Assembly: GCF_022682495.2 (NCBI RefSeq)
Contig: NC_071389.1
Span: forward strand, 9,725,199 to 9,789,198
From: Desmodus rotundus
Taxonomy: Eukaryota; Chordata; Mammalia; Chiroptera; Phyllostomidae
Direction: 5' to 3'
Length of the DNA: 64,000 nt
Within the stretch, counting starts at the first letter, position 1; each line of letters starts with the position of its first letter. Below, piece after piece: positions 11,701-22,305 of the stretch. The translations under genes and the position numbers were made by a program. The notes under the pieces are model-generated. The model did no database searches. It saw nothing but the letters and a program-made list of their open reading frames with translations, and was not told the origin of the DNA.

Positions 11701-14700
11701 AGTCTGACCCCCTCGAGGCCTGGCCCAGGGCCAGCGGAGAAGCCTCTAGGGACATCCCCAACTGGCCCAGCCTCTACACAGCCAGTAGAGCAGAAGCAAG
11801 AGGACTGAGGCCAAGCCTGCGGCAGTACCCCTGTACCTTTAAGAAGGCTTTTCTGCATAATTGCTAGTAGGTAGAATCTCTCCAGAGGGACAAGCCCCCA
11901 CCCAGGCCATTGCGGAACTGCAGACCAGAGCAAGAGGCCAGTGAACCAGAGCCTGTGCCCTGGGGACAGCTGTTGACCTCAGCAGCCGCCTGCTGGCATG
12001 TTGAGGAAACTGGAGACCAAGGCAGCAGGCACCTGCTACACATGATGTATGAGAATAGCATGCGGTGCCCAGGGCCTCGGTGACCAAGGTCAACCTACAG
12101 TGAGATTTCCTAAAACTGGAATCCGTCCAGAGGCTTTAAGCTGTCATCAGGGCTCTGGCTGCCACACTAGGGGTAGGTGAGAAGGATGGGGGGACAGGGT
12201 AGGAAGGTCAGGTAGGGAGAAGTGGTCCAGGTGTAGGGAAGGCTGGTGGCCCTGGGCCACGGTGATCTTCAGAGATGGAGAACAGACGGATACGGAGTCG
12301 AATTAACCAGACACAACTGCATGTGGTCAACTTCCTTCCACTGGCTTCTGTGCGTGTGGTTGTATATTTCACGATCTAAAGCTGCAACAATGTGGGCTTG
12401 ACCACGTGCTAGGAAGCGTCTCACCTTCAGAAACCCTGAAGGGAGACTGTTCCATCCAGGAGACAGCTGTTGTTGACGTTTCCCAGTGCTCAGTGAGGCA
12501 GCGTCGCACTTCTCGGGTGAGGCTGCCAGGTCCCCTTTTGCGCATCGTTCCTCACCTTCAAGGCTTTTCATGAAGTTCTGCTCAAAAGGGGGTCAATGCG
12601 TAGCCCACCTGCGAGTCTTCACCCTAGATGGCATGCTTGGAGGGCAGCCGCTTGTATCTGAGCCCCAAGTCCTGATGTGTAACAGGCCTTTGTCCTGAAC
12701 ACTAGAAACGGCCAGAAAAGCCGGCTGGGCTCCTGCTCTCCTGGAACTCCCAGCTAGGCTTCCGATGTGAGGAAGGAGCTGGTAGCCTGGGCCATCAGCT
12801 GTGGTGATCGCTGGCCTGCCCATCCTCTCCTTCCTAGAAAATGGCTCCGGCATCTTTGAGCTGGTACTGGGGCCAGGCCAGCACACCCACAGCTTCTCCC
12901 CACGGGAGAGCGGCATGCAGGAGACCTTCTACGTGGAGGCTATAGAGTTCCCATCTGCTAGCTTCTCTGGCTTGATCTCCTACTCTCTCTCCCTGGTGGA
13001 AGAGTCTCAAGACCCTGTAAGTCCCTGAGAAGACACACCCCTCTTGGAGCAGGGGCTATGTGGGGAGGGACACCCCTCTCAGCTAGGAGGGGGAGGGGGA
13101 GGACATGGCTTGGTGGGTGGAGCTGGGGTTTCATGTCACCTTTGGAGGAAAGAGGACAAGTGAGCACCCGGAGGCGGCCTGGACCAAGCAGCTGGAGTCC
13201 TGTGGGGGGACCAGGGGAAAGAGGGTAGATGTGGAACCAGGTCACCAACAGGACTGTTTTCTTTTGCAGTCAATTCCAGAGACCCTGGTATACAAGGACA
13301 TGGTAGTGTTCCGGGTGGCTCCTTGCATCTTTGTCCCGAGCACCCAGATGCCTCTAGAGGTCTACCTGTGCAGGTAAGAACCCTGCAGGCTGCCTGCGCC
13401 AGGCTGCTCGCACACCTAGTACCCCCTTCCCTCCGTCTGCGGGTGCTTGAGTAAAGAGGACTAGACTTCTCACCAGGAAAGTGAAACCCTTCCACCTGAG
13501 CTGCCTGGCCCCCAAGATGGTCATCAGTATGAGTCAGGACACTTACAACGAGAGAGGGACAGAGCCATGAATGCGAGGTCCCTCCCCTGGTCTTACGGAG
13601 GGATGGACAAGTAAACAGTGTGCCCTCAGGTAGTATCAGGTGCCAGAGAGCAAAAGGTAGAAGGAAGAAATGGCAAGGACAAGTGTGGCCTGGGGGACAG
13701 TAAGGAGACCTGTAGAACTAGAACAAAGCAGATGACAGGGGAGAGGGGAAGGGGAGACAAGGACGGCGCCAAGGCCAGCAGGGCCTCGTGGACCCCTGTG
13801 TGCCAGGGCACGGCCTTGGGGCTGCAACAGACCCCACTACTGCGGTTTAAAGTTAACCAGTGCTAAGGATCTGTTTAAGTTGACGACTTGGAGAAAAGCC
13901 CATGGTGACTGGCCTCTATTTCCAGCAACTTGAGTTCTAGGGAAGCATTAATGCAGAACCAGGTCTAACCAGGATTGGAGGTTTGCCAGGCAAAAGTAAA
14001 CCCAGGTCCACGCTGGACACGGATATACTGATTATTGTGCCTCGTAGACTCAAAGCCAGGTAAGAAGAAAGGCAAAGAAGCAGCGGGGTGGGAGTGAGAG
14101 CAGTCGAGAGCCAGAGGCCCCTGTGAGGTCAAGCTGCTAGCGCAGCGACTAGACGGGGTGAGCAGGGAAGGTGGAGTTGATGGAGCCGGATGTTAGATCG
14201 AGACCTTGGAGGTGGTGTGACTGGTGGGAGAGGAGGCTGAGGCAGGGTAGATAATAAGGTCAAGTCAAAGACAGAAGAGGCTATGATGACCTGGATGCAG
14301 CAACACATGGCAAGGAGGAACCCCCCAGGCCTGTGGGGTATCAAAGAAAAAGAGCCCTTCCATGCGAAGGCTGCTAGGGAGGAGGTCCTCAGGAATGCCA
14401 GGTTTCAGAATGAGACCGTCAAGGGAAGGTGCTCGAGGAATTCTGCCGATAACACACATGCAGATACCAGGTATTACTACTTTGTCTTTTGTACCTGACG
14501 ACAAGTTGTTCACAGGAGGCACCTGGGGGCACCTCAGTCTTCTGGGAGCCTCCCACAGTGGTGGTATGTAGGCATGGCTTGACCCAGCTTAGCCACAGAA
14601 GGCCAAGATGCCCAGCACACATCCCCAAGACTGTTCTAGGGCTTGTTGGGCTGATCAGCTCCCTGTAGGCTTGCAGACCCGAAAAACAGTGTGCTTGGAA

Positions 14701-17700
14701 TGGGAGCATAGACTGACCACACAAGTTCTGTACCAGGAACGGGATTAGAATACCTGTTTTGACACTTCCATGGTGTAGCCTTGCCGGTATGCAACTCATG
14801 AGGATCTGTTTGTAAAACCGGGTGGTCGTCTTAAACAGCCTCCCCCACTGCTGTTTATCTCTAACAAAGGACAGAGGCATGGCGCAGACCAGCAGGACTG
14901 CCCAGATCCCCGGGTGCTGTGCACCCTGGCGCTGAGATCCCAGGCCTCAAGCCCCACCTCCTGCTACTCATACAAACATGACCGCCGTGGTGGCCAGCTC
15001 ACAAGGGGGACGCCTAAGGTCCTGACTTCTCTGAAGGAAAATGTAGCACCCTCAGGGAGAGAAGAGCTGAGCCTGGGGTGGCCCCCAAACTGCCTGGGGC
15101 AGGGGTAGAAGGTACTTGTAGAGTGTGACTCTGCCGTGAGCTAAGCCGAGTGATGCTGGGCAAGGCGTGCCGAGCTGCCAGCTTATGCTCTGTGAGGTGG
15201 GGGGACAGCTGCTCTGCTTATCTCGTGGGTGGGGACATAATCTCTCTTGACCAGAAAGAGGTGCCCCCTTCCCCTGGGACAGCAAGGGCATGACCCGGGT
15301 GGGGGGGGTAGCCTTGAAGGCCTTCCCAGAGCTGGCTTATCTCCTGTGGCAGAGAGCTGCAGGTCCAAGGTTTTGTGAACGCGGTGACGGAGCTCAGCGA
15401 GAAGAGTAACTGCCAGGTGGCATCTGTCTACGAGGATCCTAACCGCCTGGGCAGGTGGCTCCAGGTAACACCCCACCTGGGGAAACCTGCCAGTGGGGGG
15501 AGGCGCAGGGGAGATTCCAATGGCAGCCCGTACGACAGACATCTCAGGCTTTCGTGCGACCTTCCCAGCAAAGCTGAGCCTACCCAGAGGCATCTTTGTC
15601 TTTACAACCTCAGCAGAGGCTCAGATGAAACAACCTGCCTGAGTCGCAGCCACTAAGGAATAGAGAGCTTAGAGTCCCAACTTCCTCCTAACTCAGGGTG
15701 CATGTGCGGTCAAGACCACAGAACATCTACCCTTAACCCCCAGTCACCTGAAGGGTCTGGAGCCTTCAGTCGCAGGCTGTCGGAGCTGGCGCATAGCTCC
15801 AGGGTCTGGTCTGAGCCTGGCAGACCAGGAACTCCTCCTGGTGCGCTGTGCTCCACAAGGAGCTGAGTGATCGTCACGTGCCTGGCAGCATTCTATCAGG
15901 AAAACGGGACCGCACAGCCCCCGCTCTAGCACAGAGCTCTAAGTGCTGTGCAAGAGACATGGCAGAATGACTGGGCCCAACTAGGGGGTTTGGAAGACCA
16001 GGAAAATCTTCAAACGCAGGAAACCAAGAGTTAGCCTTGTAAAGGTTGGGCTTGGGGGGCGGATTAGAAGCAGGAGCCCTCTGGGCAGAGGAACAGCTGA
16101 CCGAAGACCATCACAGGGGCTGCACATAGGAGATTGAAGAAATGGGGCTGGGCGGCCGGGTCAGAGGCAGGTAAGGCTGGGTCATGTGCCAGGGCCCTCT
16201 CAAGCCAAGGTGAGGAGCAGAAACACCCAGAGCAGGGTGGATGACGTTGGGCGGCACAAATCAGGGCTGTGAGTTCTGACTCAGGGCTGAGAAGACCCCT
16301 CCAGCTGAGAAAAGAAATCAGGTCTTAGGACAAGAATAGGAGAGAGCGGCCAGAGGGTGTGGTGTAGTGACTTGGGGAAGAGACCATGGTGTCTCCCCCA
16401 AATGGCATCTAGGTGAGACCACTCATAATGTGTTTTAGCAACGAAGCCAAGGAGGCTTGTTCATGGATTTGGGGGTAAAAGACGAGAGAAGGAAGAATGT
16501 AAGTGGCTCACAGTTTAAACCCAAACAGGAGAATGGGTTGAGAAAAAGCCCCCAAGAAGGGGGGCGTTCCTGAGCTGAGTTCTGAGGGCTGAGCAGGAGT
16601 TGGAAGGAAGAAGGGTTCTTATTGCTCCTCCAACCCCTGCCCCCCTCTGGAGGTGGCCTGGGTACAGGGAGCACTGTACCTGGCCAGCCAGATGGACGCA
16701 GGCAGGAAAGCAGCTGCAGTAAGCAGACATCACAACTTGTTTTCCTGTCCCCTCCAGGATGAGATGGCCTTCTGCTACACCCAAGCCCCCCACAAGACGG
16801 TTTCCTTGGTTCTCGACACCCCACGGCTCGCCAAGCTCGAAGATTTCCCCATGAAATACTCACTGGTGTGGGGCTCAGTTTGGCTGATCTGAACTTGGTC
16901 CAACCTCTCAGGCCTGGTGCCTGTCCTGAAGTGATGGGGTACCGAGGGGGAGGGCCCAGGTGGCCCCGGGGAGTAGGAGGTGTGGGAGTCTGAGAGTCTG
17001 CATTAGGGGTGAGACTGTGGCTTAAATCCCATCCCTCCTAACACCCCCACCCCGGCTGGGTCTCCTTCCAGAGCCCAAGGGTTGGCTACGTGATCCGATA
17101 CACCAAGGACCACAGGGTGGCCAGTGTGGACTCCATTGGGAACCTGATGGTGTCCCCACCTGTCAAGTTCAAAGGGAAAGAGTATCCTCTAGGCAGGATC
17201 CTCATTGGCAGCAGCTTTTACCCCAGGTGAGGCAAGAGGTCAGATGGCGGCCAGATGTCTTAAAACTAAAGGAAGGGACCCTGATAGGTCACCCAGTTCT
17301 ACCTGACTCCCACGTGACTCGAAAGGTCACCTGCCTGGACCATTCCTTAAACTCTCAAGGATGCTTGGGCCTGCGATTCACATAGGAAACTAAGGGGAGA
17401 AGACGACGTTCATTCTCTGAGTGGTGATTCCAGGGTTTAAACTGAAGCATGCCAAGCTCGGCTGGCCTGTTGACCCAATAGGATGTCACTTCTTCCACAA
17501 GATGTGGACTTCCGGGTGGCCTCCCTCCAAGCTATACTACTTTTTGGTGGCCATTAATCTAAAGCCAGGAAACACTGAGGCCCGAGGTCCAGTCTTTGTT
17601 CTAGAATCTCTTGGCTCAGTGCTGAATTGGACCCGAGGAAGGGATTTTTTTTTAAAGACTTTTAACTTATTTTCAGAGGGGAAGGGAGGGAGAAAGAGGG

Positions 17701-20700
17701 AGAGAAATATCAATACCTAGTTGCCCCTTGCGTGTGCCATGACTGGGGACTTAACTTGCAACCCAGGCATGTGCCCTAACTGGGAGTTGAACCAGTGATT
17801 TTCGCTTTGTGGGACAATGCTCCAACCAATTGAGCCTCACCAGCTGGGGTGCATAAAGGATTTTTATTAACCACCCCACCCCTGTGGACGGTCATGACCC
17901 CAGGGGGTGGTTAGAGCAGCCAGTTTTACCTGAAGGTAGCCTGACACTCAGCAAGGAGTCGGCGGCTAACCAGGGCTATGCTGGCTCAAGGGCTGTTCCT
18001 TCCCTCTCTCCCCTTTAGCAGGGAGGGCCGGGACATGAGTAAGGACCTGCGTGACTTCCTCTACGCCCAGCAAGTCCAGGCCCCGGTGGAGCTCTTCTCA
18101 GACTGGCTGATGACCGGCCACGTGGACGAGTTCATGTGCTTCCTCCCTGCACTGGTCAAGAGTGGGGATGAAAAGGTCTCTGTTGGGGACTGCAGAGGGT
18201 GTCTCCGCTGCGTTTTAGAGACCCTTAGAGGTTTCCAGAGGGGAAGCTAGCGTCTGATCCTAGCTCCCTGTCTCCCAGGGCTTCTGGCTGCTCCTGGCCA
18301 GCCCCAGCTCCTGCTACAGACTCTTCCGGGAGAAGCAGAAGGAGGGCTATGGAGACATGCCTCTGTTTGAAGAAGTCAGGGAGGATCAGCTCCTTTCTAA
18401 CGGTAAGGGGACTACTCTGCTACAGAGCGGAAGCCCGTCTCTTCCTCCCCACGCATCCGTTCTAGAGTCATTTTACTGTCTTTCCTGGAAGAAAGGATCC
18501 TAGGGAGATGTAAAAGCATAACGTGTACCCTGTTAGAACATCTTATTCCAGTTCCGGGCTATTCTGGGGGTGCTGGGACAGCACAGGCAGATCAGAAGTT
18601 CTTGGATGGCTGAGGCTGCCAGAACGTGTGAAGGGGACTCAGCCAGCACATGGATGGCTCCGTGGGGTGTGAGGGGTGAGGGCCAGAAGCTAGCATTAGT
18701 CTCCAGGACTACCTAGGGAATGTTGGGTTAAGCACCTGGGTATTGGGGCTTCAGGGGTCTCCAGTCACCCTTAGGGAGAACAGAGCAGACTGGCAGAGGT
18801 TGTGTAGCTGGCGCCGTAGTTCTAGACGTGTGGGAGCCCCAGGAGTGGGTGTCAGGTGTCAGGAAGTTCTATAGACCCTCACTGAACAGCGTGTGGTCTG
18901 AGGGCCACCCGGGAGCCTGTTAGAAAGGCAGAATTTCTGTCCCACCCTAGACCTCCTCAAGCAACTTCTGGGGTGGGGTCCAGAAATCTCCTGGTCCCCA
19001 GAGCACTGTGGAAAGTGACATTTACTGAGCATGAACTACATGCCACGTGCTACACTATGTGTTACCTCAGCTGAACTGTTCGAAAGACAAGGCAGCTGAG
19101 AAGCAAAGTTAAGTAACTTGGTCAAGGTCACAGGTAGAAGGTAGCCCGGTTGTACAGGTCAGAGAATGCACGGAGGTATGCAGGTACGAGGTGAGTGGGG
19201 CTGATGTCACCTGCTAAACCTGCTCTAGGCTGCCTCCTCCAAAGCAGGGACTCTCCATCCTACCAGGGACACGGTGGGTGGTGCCAGGAAAAGTCCTGCC
19301 TGAGCTTTCATGGCCCCTGTTCAGTCCCTAGAGGTGACGTTTGACCTAGGTGGGTCCCTGGAGACTAGCCAGGCCACCTACCTCGTCACTGGCCCAAGAA
19401 TACACCCAGTTGGCCACGCTTGGGGCTCGAATCTGGCCAGCCCTGGACAATGCTGCCCGCTCCCTGGCCTATAAGCCTGCCTGCCTTCTCCTCCTTCCTC
19501 CAGGGAGAGAGTCCAGCACCATCAATCAACTTCTGGCTGATAAAAACCTGAGAAAGCAGAACGACTATGTGGAGGTAGGGGTCGAGGATGCGGGGGACCT
19601 TCTCCAGAAAGGGGGACAGGCCCTGACAATCTAGTTGAGTTCCTAACTGAGCAACTACTGTAGCCCAAGCAGCATGCAAGATGCATTTCTGTCGTCCTCG
19701 AAATCACCCTGAGGTCAAATCTACCTGTGAGTGATAGGCAGGCTCGGAGTCAAGTCACTAGCCTAAGCAGATAACTTGGAGTACTGGGTTTGAACCTGTG
19801 GGACTGCCAAGTTCATGCTTCATTCACTGCGTTACTCTGACCAGAACAGTGCTGGAGCTCAGCAGCCACCGGGTGGGGGACCCCACCCCTGACTTGTCCA
19901 AGAAGCTAAGTACCTGAGAGTTAGGAACAGACCAGGGCCTTCTCGATGCTCAGGCCCATTGGCTTGGTGTCTAGAATTGGCCAGCACCTCAGATGTCTGC
20001 AAATGTGGGTCACGGGCTGTGGGAAGCACAGGAGCTCCCCGAAGAGCTTACCTGACTTCTGGAAGGGGGAGGCCAAGGCCCGGAGGAGGGCGGAGTTGCC
20101 TGGGGTCACACAGTTGGCATGAAACTGCTTTGTCCTCTGGATCTTTACGGCTCCTGGCTAAGGCGCGTCTAGTGCTACAGCACACTGGTGCCCTGACCTT
20201 TGCCAAAGCAGGGAAGGCCTCCTGGCACGGCAGGGTGGGTACTGGCCTGGTCTGGTATCAGAACAGCCCTGGACAGTATCCTGGGTGAAGGGGTCGCGCC
20301 CTGTGTCAAACCAGGGAGATGCTCGGGTGCTGGGCATCACCTGGCCTGAGCAGGGAAGTGCCCAAGTGGGAACCACTCCTGTCCTTCAGGAGGGAAGCAG
20401 AGTGCCTTGGTATGAGGACTTATTCATGCCCTTTCCTGTCCCTGTCAAGGTCCCTCACCCCGGCTAGGATTGAGGGCCAAAGGGGGGACCTAAGCTACAA
20501 TAGAATGAGGACTAGTAGCTGTCTCAGCGCCGACTGGCTGTGAGATCCTGGCCCCTTGAGGCCAGGCCTTTACGCTGAGCCCCCACTTGCTCTCAGAAAA
20601 AGGAAACCACCCACTTTATCAGAGGGGCTGGCATACCATGTGAGGCTCTGCCACACGGGGGGCGATGGAAGGGTGGAAGCTGCTGCAGGCCACTGCCCTC

Positions 20701-22305
20701 CATGCCCTGACCTCACTGCTGTCCCGGCCCACCTGCCCCACAGAAGTGCATTAACCTGAACCGACAAATCCTGAAGCGGGAGCTGGGCCTGCAGGACAGG
20801 GACATCATTGACATCCCCCAGCTCTTCTGCTTGGAGCAGCTGATGAATGTCCCCTCAATCCAGCAGACTGAGAGACTCTACGCCAGGCCCTACTTCCCCA
20901 ACCTGGTGAGAGGCTCAGGGGCGGGCTGGCTGGGCCCTCAAGGGAGGTGGGGGTGGGAAGCCGTTCAGGCAACGGGCTGGTCCCGACATCCACGGTGCTG
21001 GACTTCGGGTGGGGGGTGCAGAGCAGGCAATGGCCTCTGAGAGGAAGTAAGGTGGAGGGAGGAGCCCTTCCTCCGTGGAGCAGAGTGCAGGGCCCAGGCT
21101 GAGGGACTTGCCAAGCAGTGACCGTCGGCTGGGCCCTGGGGTAGTCACCATGCAGCCCAGCTCAGAGACCGGGATGCAGTGGGCAAGCTCCCCAAGATAG
21201 GACTTTCCTGTCTGCGTAGCCTGGGACCAGGGTGGCATCCGGAACAGGAAATGTTTATGCTCATGGGAGCAGTTTCTGTGTAGACTGTGTGAGGAAGTGG
21301 GGGGAGGGGTGCGTGTGCACGAGACCCTGCTGTGCCGAGCCTATGCTAACTCTGGCCTATGCCTGACCTTTCTCATGCAACTGTGACCCACCATGCAGCC
21401 ACTCAGCATGCATTCTGACTCTTGCGCTCATCAGTTCTTCAAACACTGGCAGACCTCTTATCTGAGGCCCAGGGACACAGGTCCTGTGTTCATCAACCAC
21501 ATGTGGGTATCTGCTAACTTTACAAGACTGATGTGGCCCTCTGGGCACAAAACAGCCTGCCGTAGGCCCTGGGAGCAGGTTGGATGGGGCGGTGGCGGGG
21601 TAGGGGCATGGTGGGAATTGCTTTAAGGGAAGAGATGCTAGAATTGAGATGTAAAAAAATAGGCTAGGTCAGCTGGCAAAGCTAGGGGCAGGGGGAACAT
21701 TCCAGTAGAGGTAAGCAAGGTCAGGAAGAAACAGGACTTAAGGCCAGAAATGAGAAATGCCGTGGAGGAAAAGAGGCCTTGGCCAGGCAGGATTTTAGCT
21801 TTGCTGTTGAATCACGTGGGGGGGGTGAGGCTATCATAGGCTTAAGCAGGAGTGAGTGGGATTTGCCAAGAACTGACTAGTGATGTCTGCATGAACGCAG
21901 ACCTGGGGAAGTGCTGGTGTGCGCGGGCTCCTCCTGGTCTAGTCCAACCAGAGGCAGCTGGGTTCTCCTTTGGATTGCATGAGCCCAATGGGACTTCTAA
22001 CCCAGATGGACAGGGGCTTTCTTCCGTGGCTCCAGCCTGGCCAGGCCTTGCCCACCCTGTCTCTCCGACAGCTGCGGGTGATGGTGATGAACAAGAACCT
22101 GGGCATCCCCAAGCCTTTTGGGCCCCAGATCAAGGGCACCTGCTGCCTGGAAGAGAAGATCTGCCAGTTGCTGGAGCCCCTGGGCTTCCAATGCACCTTC
22201 ATTAATGACTTTGACTGCTACCTGACTGAAATCGGAGACTTCTGTGCCTGTGCCAACATCCGCCGGGTGCCCTTTGCCTACAAATGGTGGAGGATGGTGC
22301 CTTAG
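2618..22305 (+). CDS. PADI6: PADI6, peptidylarginine deiminase type VI (16 coding exons)
   Basis: The 16 exons listed separately join in frame to 2061 nt, 686 residues plus stop. The protein has the PAD N-terminal cupredoxin-like domain (about 1-115), middle immunoglobulin-like domain (about 116-280) and C-terminal catalytic alpha/beta propeller (about 295-686). Motifs diagnostic of PADI6 include [14 protein letters not shown] at the start and [11 protein letters not shown] near the end. Active PADs use an Asp, His, Asp and Cys. Here D351, H472 (in GHVDEF) and D474 are present, but alanine A668 stands at the cysteine position, and A375 replaces the substrate-binding arginine equivalent to PAD4 R374. 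Citrullination is therefore not expected. The family member is known as a component of oocyte cytoplasmic lattices and the subcortical maternal complex. Start: a GTG occupies the place of the human first Met, so the ATG at 2618 is used. Human PADI6 is about 694 residues. Confidence 0.97.
3410..3593 (+). CDS. PADI6: PADI6 coding exon 2
   Basis: Acceptor AACCAG|G and donor AAG|GTAGGT. Encodes residues 31-92 ([14 protein letters not shown]... to TLAIDGDK), the rest of the first N-terminal sheet. Confidence 0.93.
3712..3890 (+). repeat. MIR SINE
   Basis: Contains 'cattttacaggtaaagaaac', 'gggcactgagaggaag', 'cccaagtccataattagc' and 'aggattcaagctcaga', the conserved core and 3' part of MIR in forward orientation. 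Lies in PADI6 intron 2. Confidence 0.8.
5020..5150 (-). repeat. MIR SINE
   Basis: 'agagccagggagcctggatc', 'gatgaatgacgtaggcaagt' and 'ccctggattgctctgccc' match reversed MIR. Lies in PADI6 intron 2, which otherwise holds only unique sequence. Confidence 0.6.
5330..5402 (+). CDS. PADI6: PADI6 coding exon 3
   Basis: Acceptor CCACAG|G and donor CATTG|GTGAGT. Encodes residues 93-117 ([20 protein letters not shown] to LTGI). Confidence 0.93.
6040..7085 (+). repeat. L2 LINE 3' portion
   Basis: Pyrimidine-rich text with 'tctcaagcttaacatcccaa', 'tttccacagcacttttactg' and the terminal 'gggcctggaatggtgcctgg' and 'cctgtagcaggcaacag' follows the L2 3' region. Much of PADI6 intron 3 (5403-7643) is therefore old LINE; the open frame at 6737-7270 lies on it and is not a gene. 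Confidence 0.6.
7644..7711 (+). CDS. PADI6: PADI6 coding exon 4
   Basis: Acceptor GTTGCAG|CG and donor AAG|GTGAGG. Encodes residues 117-139 ([20 protein letters not shown]...). Confidence 0.93.
7876..8072 (+). repeat. Ves SINE
   Basis: tRNA-derived head with the B-box-like GGTTCGATTCC (7929-7939), then 'ggcacattcctgggttgtg', 'tccccagcttgggggc', 'gatcaatgtttctc', a CT-rich tract and an A-rich tail. A 20-base poly-A tract (7842-7861) precedes it. Lies in PADI6 intron 4. Confidence 0.88.
8443..8554 (+). CDS. PADI6: PADI6 coding exon 5
   Basis: Acceptor TTTGCAG|A and donor GAGG|GTAAG. Encodes residues 140-177 ([18 protein letters not shown]...). The loop after this ([18 protein letters not shown]) is a little shorter than in human PADI6. 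Confidence 0.93.
8735..8885 (-). repeat. MIR SINE
   Basis: 'gttacttcctggctatgaac', 'ttgccctctgtaaaattgg' and 'tcacagggtgtaggtgagaa' follow reversed MIR. Lies in PADI6 intron 5 next to a short C/A-rich run (8911-8934). Confidence 0.65.
9329..9454 (+). CDS. PADI6: PADI6 coding exon 6
   Basis: Acceptor AACTAG|AA and donor CAAG|GTGAGT. Encodes residues 177-219 ([20 protein letters not shown] ... KKARVYRPQ). Confidence 0.93.
10597..10803 (-). repeat. Ves SINE
   Basis: Reverse orientation: 'attgatttttagagagtggg', 'aaatatcaatgtgagag', 'aggaatcgaacctgcaacct' (reverse B box), 'aaccaactgagccacactgg' and 'ccagggc' at the tRNA-like end. Confidence 0.92.
10848..10910 (+). repeat. MER5A (hAT-Charlie) 3' end
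   Basis: 'atgttttaacgagccctcca', 'gggattttgaataagct' and 'aaagtttgagaaccactag' match the MER5A 3' end and its terminal inverted repeat. Confidence 0.7.
12838..13016 (+). CDS. PADI6: PADI6 coding exon 7
   Basis: Acceptor TTCCTAG|AA and donor GACCCT|GTAAGT. Encodes residues 219-278 ([15 protein letters not shown] ... [18 protein letters not shown]), the end of the middle domain. Confidence 0.93.
13270..13373 (+). CDS. PADI6: PADI6 coding exon 8
   Basis: Acceptor TTTTGCAG|T and donor TGCAG|GTAAGA. Encodes residues 279-313 ([20 protein letters not shown] ... LEVYLCR), entering the C-terminal domain. Confidence 0.93.
13374..15352 (+). other. PADI6: PADI6 intron 8 (2.0 kb)
   Basis: No repeat or exon is recognised with confidence. 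The open frames on the minus strand here (up to 153 codons at 14419-14880) have no family resemblance I can see. Confidence 0.6.
15353..15464 (+). CDS. PADI6: PADI6 coding exon 9
   Basis: Acceptor TGTGGCAG|A and donor CTCCAG|GTAACA. Encodes residues 313-350 ([18 protein letters not shown] ... [11 protein letters not shown]). Confidence 0.93.
15465..16757 (+). other. PADI6: PADI6 intron 9 (1.3 kb)
   Basis: Purine-rich unique sequence. No exon or confident repeat call. Confidence 0.5.
16758..16865 (+). CDS. PADI6: PADI6 coding exon 10 (catalytic-site Asp)
   Basis: Acceptor CTCCAG|G and donor TCACTG|GTGTGG. Encodes residues 351-386 ([18 protein letters not shown]...). D351 at 16758-16760 is the equivalent of PAD4 Asp350. 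R373 (16824-16826) matches PAD4 R372, while the next PAD4 arginine, R374, is alanine here. Confidence 0.93.
17072..17226 (+). CDS. PADI6: PADI6 coding exon 11
   Basis: Acceptor TTCCAG|A and donor CCCCAG|GTGAGG. Encodes residues 387-438 ([18 protein letters not shown] ... [10 protein letters not shown]). Confidence 0.93.
17648..17852 (-). repeat. Ves SINE
   Basis: Reverse Ves with 'aaagacttttaacttatttt', 'gggagggagaaagagggaga', 'gacttaacttgcaacccagg', 'gggagttgaaccagtgattt' and 'ccaattgagcctcaccagct'. Near-identical 'aagggattttt' (17638-17648) and 'aaggattttt' after the element suggest the target-site duplication. Lies in PADI6 intron 11. Confidence 0.9.
18019..18175 (+). CDS. PADI6: PADI6 coding exon 12 (catalytic-site His/Asp)
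   Basis: Encodes residues 438-490 ([18 protein letters not shown] ... SGDEK). It carries GHVDEF with H472 (18119-18121) and D474, the counterparts of PAD4 His471 and Asp473. The acceptor is a tandem TTTAG/CAG, so a form lacking one serine is possible (exon start 18022). Donor AAAAG|GTCTCT. Confidence 0.92.
18279..18402 (+). CDS. PADI6: PADI6 coding exon 13
   Basis: Acceptor TCCCAG|G and donor TAACG|GTAAGG. Encodes residues 491-532 ([20 protein letters not shown] ... EDQLLSN). Confidence 0.93.
18880..19010 (+). repeat. MER5A-like (hAT) fragment
   Basis: 'cgtgtggtctgagggccacc', 'ggagcctgttagaaaggcag', 'ggtggggtccagaaatctcc' follow the MER5A order. PADI6 intron 13. Confidence 0.55.
19015..19160 (+). 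repeat. MIR SINE
   Basis: 'tgacatttactgagcatgaa', 'ctacatgccacgtgctacac' and 'taagtaacttggtcaaggtc' are the MIR 5' part and core. PADI6 intron 13. Confidence 0.8.
19504..19574 (+). CDS. PADI6: PADI6 coding exon 14
   Basis: Acceptor CCTCCAG|G and donor GTGGAG|GTAGGG. Encodes residues 532-555 ([24 protein letters not shown]). Confidence 0.92.
19630..19830 (+). repeat. MIR SINE
   Basis: 'ctgagcaactactgtagccc', 'cgaaatcaccctgaggtcaa', 'tcaagtcactagcctaagca' and 'tactgggtttgaacctgtgg' follow MIR in forward orientation. PADI6 intron 14; the rest of that intron to 20743 shows no recognised element. Confidence 0.6.
20744..20905 (+). CDS. PADI6: PADI6 coding exon 15
   Basis: Acceptor CCACAG|A and donor AACCTG|GTGAGA. 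Encodes residues 556-609 ([18 protein letters not shown] ... RPYFPNL), exactly 54 codons. Confidence 0.93.
20906..22071 (+). other. PADI6: PADI6 intron 15 (1.2 kb)
   Basis: No repeat or exon that I can name. The sequence is unique and moderately GC-rich. Confidence 0.5.
22072..22305 (+). CDS. PADI6: PADI6 terminal coding exon 16
   Basis: Acceptor CCGACAG|C; stop TAG at 22303-22305. Encodes residues 610-686 ([19 protein letters not shown] ... [13 protein letters not shown]). The codon at 22246-22248 is GCC (alanine, A668) where active PADs carry the nucleophilic cysteine; the surrounding residues read FCACAN instead of the HCGTN-type sequence of PAD4. Confidence 0.95.
   Translation: MRVMVMNKNLGIPKPFGPQIKGTCCLEEKICQLLEPLGFQCTFINDFDCYLTEIGDFCACANIRRVPFAYKWWRMVP

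Larger units (their letters stand above)
9455..12837 (+). other. PADI6: PADI6 intron 6 (3.4 kb)
   Basis: The longest PADI6 intron. It holds one reversed Ves SINE and a short MER5A tail near 10.6-10.9 kb. The remainder is unique sequence with no exon-like frame that I can support. Confidence 0.7.
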
